Source: Lingula anatina (taxonomy: Eukaryota > Brachiopoda > Lingulata > Lingulida > Lingulidae). From it: DNA of 23,473 nucleotides. Shown here one piece after another: positions 22,301-23,473 of the stretch. The translations under genes and the position numbers were made by a program. The DNA is taken from positions 1-23,473 of the forward strand of contig NW_019775946.1 of the NCBI RefSeq assembly GCF_001039355.2. The letters run 5' to 3'. How positions within the stretch are numbered: position 1 is the first letter of the stretch; the number at the start of each line of letters is the position of its first letter. A model generated the notes under the pieces. It was not told the DNA's origin, searched no databases, and saw only the letters and a program-made list of their open reading frames with translations.

Positions 22301-22732
22301 TAGCTATAAGCCTAAATTACACTTTCTGTGGCTGTAATTCTTATAGTACTGATCATAATTCAAAAGTTATATAATAGTTATATGTTCTCTCAGGGACCTC
22401 TCTTCTCTTTGCTATTCACTCATAATCAGGATGTAGATACACATATAAGACAAACACTGCACTGTATAAACACGTGTAAAACATTTAGCAAACATCTTGG
22501 TTGTGATTTACATGTGTTAGTTTAATGGGCCTTAGAACAAGAGAAAAACTACAACCAAAATATTGTGTCCACTTCTGCTTTATATCTAGAACAATGTATC
22601 TGCCATACCTCCTGCTCCCTCTGTAGTGTTAGCTTCTCTGCCAATATTGTATCTCTTTCATGTTGTAGTTTTTCTCTGTGTATTTTTTCATCCTTGAATT
22701 CATCCGTAATTTGGTGGAGCTCAGAATCAAAT
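10157..22732 (-). CDS. MYO18A: Unconventional myosin-XVIIIa tail, partial gene (13 exons)
   Basis: Spliced minus-strand gene; exons in coding order 22609-22732, 15111-15209, 14750-14851, 13899-14009, 13507-13630, 13071-13198, 12522-12635, 12027-12143, 11666-11749, 11341-11478, 10904-11089, 10611-10744, 10157-10344. Joined they give about 549 residues, rich in E/K/Q/L and heptad-patterned, ending in an acidic serine/aspartate segment. Landmarks that I recall from vertebrate MYO18A include [39 protein letters not shown] and [16 protein letters not shown]; the alignment from RFDSEL to IEDE appears gap-free. Class XVIII myosins dimerise through this tail, have weak or no motor ATPase, and in vertebrates act in Golgi and actomyosin organisation. 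Motor, PDZ and neck exons lie beyond the right edge. Intron phases are mostly 0 (exceptions: 1 after 13507, 2 after 10611, 1 after 10157). A conventional myosin-II tail is less likely because the C-terminal match is specific to class XVIII. The match is from memory, not a search. Confidence 0.93.
10611..10744 (-). CDS. MYO18A: MYO18A tail exon ([16 protein letters not shown])
   Basis: 134 bp; enters in phase 0 and leaves two bases (AG). Acceptor GATTTTACAG, donor CAG followed by GTAAGA. Encodes [10 protein letters not shown] then [19 protein letters not shown], almost identical to the vertebrate sequence. It marks the end of the long coiled coil and passes into the acidic [10 protein letters not shown] segment. 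The split codon gives S (AG+T). Confidence 0.97.
10904..11089 (-). CDS. MYO18A: MYO18A tail exon ([14 protein letters not shown])
   Basis: 186 bp, 62 codons, phase 0 to 0; the longest of the phase-0-to-0 exons. Acceptor TTTCACCACAG, donor TTA followed by GTAAGT. Contains [35 protein letters not shown] and [10 protein letters not shown], aligned with vertebrate MYO18A KRLQRQLRDTKEEMGEL and EASRKKHEL. Confidence 0.96.
11341..11478 (-). CDS. MYO18A: MYO18A tail exon ([10 protein letters not shown])
   Basis: 138 bp, 46 codons, phase 0 to 0. Acceptor CCGTTTCAG, donor GAG followed by GTCAGT. Starts [19 protein letters not shown] and continues with [19 protein letters not shown]; vertebrate MYO18A has LQSQVEFLEQSMVDK and KIRELETRLEFE at these places. 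Confidence 0.96.
11666..11749 (-). CDS. MYO18A: MYO18A tail exon, 28 residues
   Basis: 84 bp, 28 codons, phase 0 to 0. Acceptor TTTATTTTCAG, donor CAG followed by GTAACT. Encodes QSVDQINL followed by [15 protein letters not shown]. It is exactly four heptads long and in phase, so skipping it would keep both frame and coiled-coil register; no evidence here shows that it is skipped. Confidence 0.93.
12027..12143 (-). CDS. MYO18A: MYO18A tail exon ([12 protein letters not shown])
   Basis: 117 bp, 39 codons, phase 0 to 0. Acceptor GGTTTTCCCAG, donor CAG followed by GTAAAT. Contains [17 protein letters not shown], matching the vertebrate DQEDMNELMKKHK stretch. It ends VVQQ, joining QSVDQINL of the next exon. 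Confidence 0.95.
12522..12635 (-). CDS. MYO18A: MYO18A tail exon ([16 protein letters not shown])
   Basis: 114 bp, 38 codons, phase 0 to 0. Acceptor TTGTTTTAG, donor GAT followed by GTAAGA. Starts [17 protein letters not shown], corresponding to the vertebrate LEESEFTCAAAVKARKA; ends MTRNKSD. Coiled coil. Confidence 0.95.
12981..13112 (-). repeat. 42-bp tandem repeat over an exon/intron boundary
   Basis: Three 42-bp units, each carrying the exon end AGGGATAAG and the intron start GTAAGCACCTC. They differ at only two positions between units (one makes V to I, one is silent), and a degenerate partial copy follows. Repeat length is a multiple of three and each unit reads [14 protein letters not shown] or the I variant. 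The high identity suggests recent duplication. Nothing else in the tail has this repeat. Confidence 0.92.
13071..13198 (-). CDS. MYO18A: MYO18A tail exon with triplicated 5' splice site
   Basis: 128 bp with the first (coding-proximal) donor; acceptor TTTTGTCTTCAG. Encodes [17 protein letters not shown] then [17 protein letters not shown], closely matching vertebrate EKRLRKDLKRTKALLADAQ. Ending after AGGGATAAG with donor GTAAGC (13065-13070) gives QLRDK joined to LEDAEF, the family length. The exon end plus intron start is then repeated by a 42-bp tandem unit with identical GTAAGC donors at 13023-13028 and 12981-12986, exon ends 13029 and 12987. All reading frames stay open, so use of the later donors adds 14 or 28 residues. 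Past the last donor the frame runs on to a stop at 12891, after a non-family sequence. Confidence 0.93.
13507..13630 (-). CDS. MYO18A: MYO18A tail exon ([15 protein letters not shown])
   Basis: 124 bp; enters in phase 0 and leaves one base (G) for a split codon. Acceptor TTGCCAACAG, donor AAAG followed by GTAGGC. Encodes [17 protein letters not shown] then [15 protein letters not shown]; vertebrate MYO18A has [17 protein letters not shown] here. The split codon becomes E (G+AA) with the next exon, giving RDKETEKRL. Confidence 0.95.
13899..14009 (-). CDS. MYO18A: MYO18A tail exon (AKLRLEM)
   Basis: 111 bp, 37 codons, phase 0 to 0. Acceptor CTGCTAG, donor AAG followed by GTAATT. Starts [10 protein letters not shown], continuing the family string LEQAKLRLEME across the splice junction, and ends RSSTQKK. 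Highly charged coiled coil. Confidence 0.94.
14750..14851 (-). CDS. MYO18A: MYO18A tail exon ([11 protein letters not shown])
   Basis: 102 bp, 34 codons, phase 0 to 0. The acceptor is TTTTTTTCCTTCCAG and the donor CAG followed by GTATGA. It encodes the strongest family signature in the window, [17 protein letters not shown] followed by QLEQ, nearly identical to the vertebrate MYO18A segment [19 protein letters not shown]. Coiled coil throughout. Confidence 0.95.
15105..15110 (-). promoter_or_regulatory. GC-type 5' splice site of the 7th-6th kb boundary intron (GCAAGG)
   Basis: Plus-strand ccttgc reads GCAAGG on the coding strand after GAG. The match to the exon side (AG) and to +3 to +5 (AAG) is typical of GC-AG introns, which need strong pairing elsewhere to U1. 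The matching acceptor, CTTCCAG, is at 14852 onward. No comparable GT donor lies nearby in the right frame. Confidence 0.8.
15111..15209 (-). CDS. MYO18A: MYO18A tail exon with GC 5' splice site
   Basis: 99 bp, 33 codons, phase 0 to 0. The acceptor is TCTTTTCAG. The exon ends GATGTTGAG followed by GCAAGG: a GC donor in the good context GAG|GCAAGG. Reading on hits an in-frame TGA after three codons, so it must splice here. Contains [13 protein letters not shown]. From SS to the KDQ of the next exon is 28 residues, the same as I recall for vertebrate MYO18A, which supports this donor over a weak upstream GTTGAG that would delete two residues. Confidence 0.9.
18434..18469 (+). repeat. 12-bp tandem repeat, three copies
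   Basis: Three consecutive units beginning ctggtcaa (ctggtcaagcac, ctggtcaaacag, ctggtcaaacgc). Intronic; no function apparent. Confidence 0.75.
18951..19143 (+). repeat. G-rich minisatellite (GAGATGTCATTACTTAGAGAGG)
   Basis: Four irregular copies of a core near catgagatgtcattacttag start at 18951, 18997, 19040 and 19101, each followed by a G-rich stretch (G6 to G13). A longer 150-bp period is also visible because tgctagaactcatgag (18941) recurs as tgctggaactcaagag (19091). Two copies read gacgtcatt. Inside the MYO18A intron. Confidence 0.8.
21647..21666 (+). repeat. (GT)10 microsatellite
   Basis: Uninterrupted GT dinucleotide repeat inside the large intron. Confidence 0.95.
22609..22732 (-). 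CDS. MYO18A: MYO18A tail exon (first in window)
   Basis: 124 bp. The acceptor is TTTAG before ATTTGATTC and the donor is GAG followed by GTATGG (22603-22608). The first base completes a split codon, which becomes arginine if the previous exon ends AG or CG, giving the family motif RFDSEL. It encodes 41 further residues including [15 protein letters not shown], matching the vertebrate segment with REKLQREKD and LLAEA. It ends in phase 0. The preceding exon is not in the 740 bp left before the window edge, which are mostly Helitron-like repeat. Confidence 0.93.
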
Positions 22733-22836
22733 CTAAACGGACAATTAATAAAGCAAATAATTTCATCAGTCTTATTATCCATTAATGTGGTAAGAAACTA
22801 TTTACAGTATCTCATTCTGCTTTTATAGAGTTAAAA

Positions 22837-23473
22837 CTAGAGGATCAGAGAGGCGATACCGCCTCCGAATATTGTACCACCAGCCGGAGTAAGCGCGATC
22901 GTATAGGCCCCCCCCCACAAAAAAGGGACACCACCACCAGTCTTGTGCTTGACATGCTGTAAAAAATGCAATCAACAAGAATTCTCAAAATATGCAAAAA
23001 ATATATATAACTAAAATGGTACAATCAAAGTTCAGTTCATCGTAAGGTAGGTCAAAGGTCAATTTCAAGGTCACAGTAAATTTCCAGTATATATAACTTC
23101 CTATTCAAGTTCAACAGTAACTATGGACCTATCTCTGCCAGTTTTGGAGATAAAAGGGAACAAAAATTTGTAAAGTTCAATTCATGATAAAAAGTAGGTC
23201 AAAGGTCAATTTCAAGGTCACACTTACGTTGCCAGTATATGACTTCCTATTCAAATTCAACAGTAACTATGGGCGTATCTCTGCTAGTTTTGGAGATAAA
23301 AGGGAACAGTACATGGTTAAAAGTATGTCAAAGGTCAATTTTAAGGTCACAGTAAATTGGCTGTAATGACTTTCTATTCAAATTCAATAGTAACTATGGG
23401 CGTATCTCTGCCAGTTTTGAAAAAAAAAAAGCATTAAAAAGTTGCAAAGTTCAGTTTATGCTGTTAAGTAGGT
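22837..23473 (-). mobile_element. Helitron-like element, 3' end plus internal tandem repeats (partial)
   Basis: Read on the minus strand the element ends in CTAG followed by T (CTAG at 22837-22840), preceded by a 9-nt spacer and a perfect 6-bp stem with a 4-nt loop (gaggcg-atac-cgcctc, 22850-22865). A hairpin 9-12 nt before a CTRR end, with a T outside, is the Helitron 3' signature; no TIR or target duplication is expected. The body continues rightward into a tandem array and off the window edge. No helicase/Rep coding is visible, so it is probably non-autonomous. A second copy of the same 32-bp end is at 9239. Confidence 0.7.
23023..23473 (+). repeat. 129-147 bp tandem array with AGGTCA motifs
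   Basis: Three full units plus the start of a fourth, with recurrent blocks: gtaggtcaaaggtcaattt, caaggtcacagtaaa, gacttcctattcaa, ttcaacagtaactatggg, atctctgccagttttggag. Motif starts at 23049, 23196, 23325 and 23470 give spacings of 147, 129 and 145 bp. A fragment of the same family in inverse orientation lies at 3116-3142. Bivalve Helitron-like elements are known to carry internal tandem repeats. Confidence 0.85.

Larger units (their letters stand above)
15210..22608 (-). other. Large MYO18A intron (7.4 kb)
   Basis: No exon of the gene falls here: the flanking exons join in phase 0 and match family spacing exactly (30 residues between conserved landmarks, as recalled for vertebrates). Contents that I can support are a 12-bp repeat near 18434, a G-rich minisatellite at 18941-19143 and a GT microsatellite at 21647. 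Open frames here are short and have no family resemblance. The size could accommodate an internal promoter or enhancers, but I see no convincing first exon. Confidence 0.75.

Noticed and set aside
22565-22828. Plus-strand cysteine/serine-rich open frame
   Set aside because: Antisense of the MYO18A exon at 22609-22732.
23023-23473. CRISPR-like array
   Set aside because: Units of 129-147 bp without short conserved repeats separated by unique spacers; eukaryotic satellite-type repeat.
1-23473. tRNA or rRNA genes
   Set aside because: I found no cloverleaf with a GTTCRANNC arm and no rRNA-like conserved segment.

Overview
This window looks like animal nuclear DNA, most likely from a lophotrochozoan and plausibly a bivalve mollusc. 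It is AT-rich, with genes split into small exons by conventional GT-AG introns. It holds Helitron-like and TIR transposon pieces, and repeated segments differing by about 1-4%, as expected from a very heterozygous diploid. There is no bacterial-type gene packing. Species identity is inference. Five isolated N characters (970, 2561, 3143, 4344, 9269) mark assembly joins, and at least two of them sit beside uncollapsed duplicated sequence.

The one gene I can name is on the minus strand. Thirteen exons between 22732 and 10157 encode about 549 contiguous residues of the coiled-coil tail and acidic C-terminal region of an unconventional class XVIII myosin (MYO18A-like). Every junction has splice dinucleotides and a matching phase, and the joined protein follows the vertebrate MYO18A tail as I remember it, with no gap over most of its length. 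The motor domain and upstream exons lie beyond the right edge. A 7.4-kb intron (15210-22608) separates the first two exons here; the other eleven introns between these exons are 150 to about 890 bp. One intron uses a GC donor (at 15105-15110).

The most interesting feature is at 12987-13071. The 5' splice site after one tail exon has been triplicated by a 42-bp tandem repeat that stays open. Each extra donor would add exactly 14 residues, which is two heptads, so coiled-coil register is kept.

Left of 10157 the picture is less certain. A plus-strand candidate gene (6433-8050, three phase-compatible exons, GC-rich TATA-less promoter) has no family I recognise. Its first 5' splice site lies in one arm of a perfect 21-bp inverted repeat. 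Two small minus-strand candidate exons (3299-3325 and 40-95) may be the last MYO18A exons or belong to another gene. A CpG-containing promoter-like patch lies near 4176-4290.

The leftmost 3.7 kb is dominated by a TIR transposon (971-3209) and by what looks like both alleles of one locus assembled in series (477-969 and 3210-3708). The right edge (22837 to the end) is a Helitron-like 3' terminus followed by a 129-147 bp tandem array in which intact units carry nuclear-receptor-type AGGTCA motifs. A second Helitron terminus is at 9239. The large intron also holds a G-rich minisatellite, a GT microsatellite and a 12-bp repeat.
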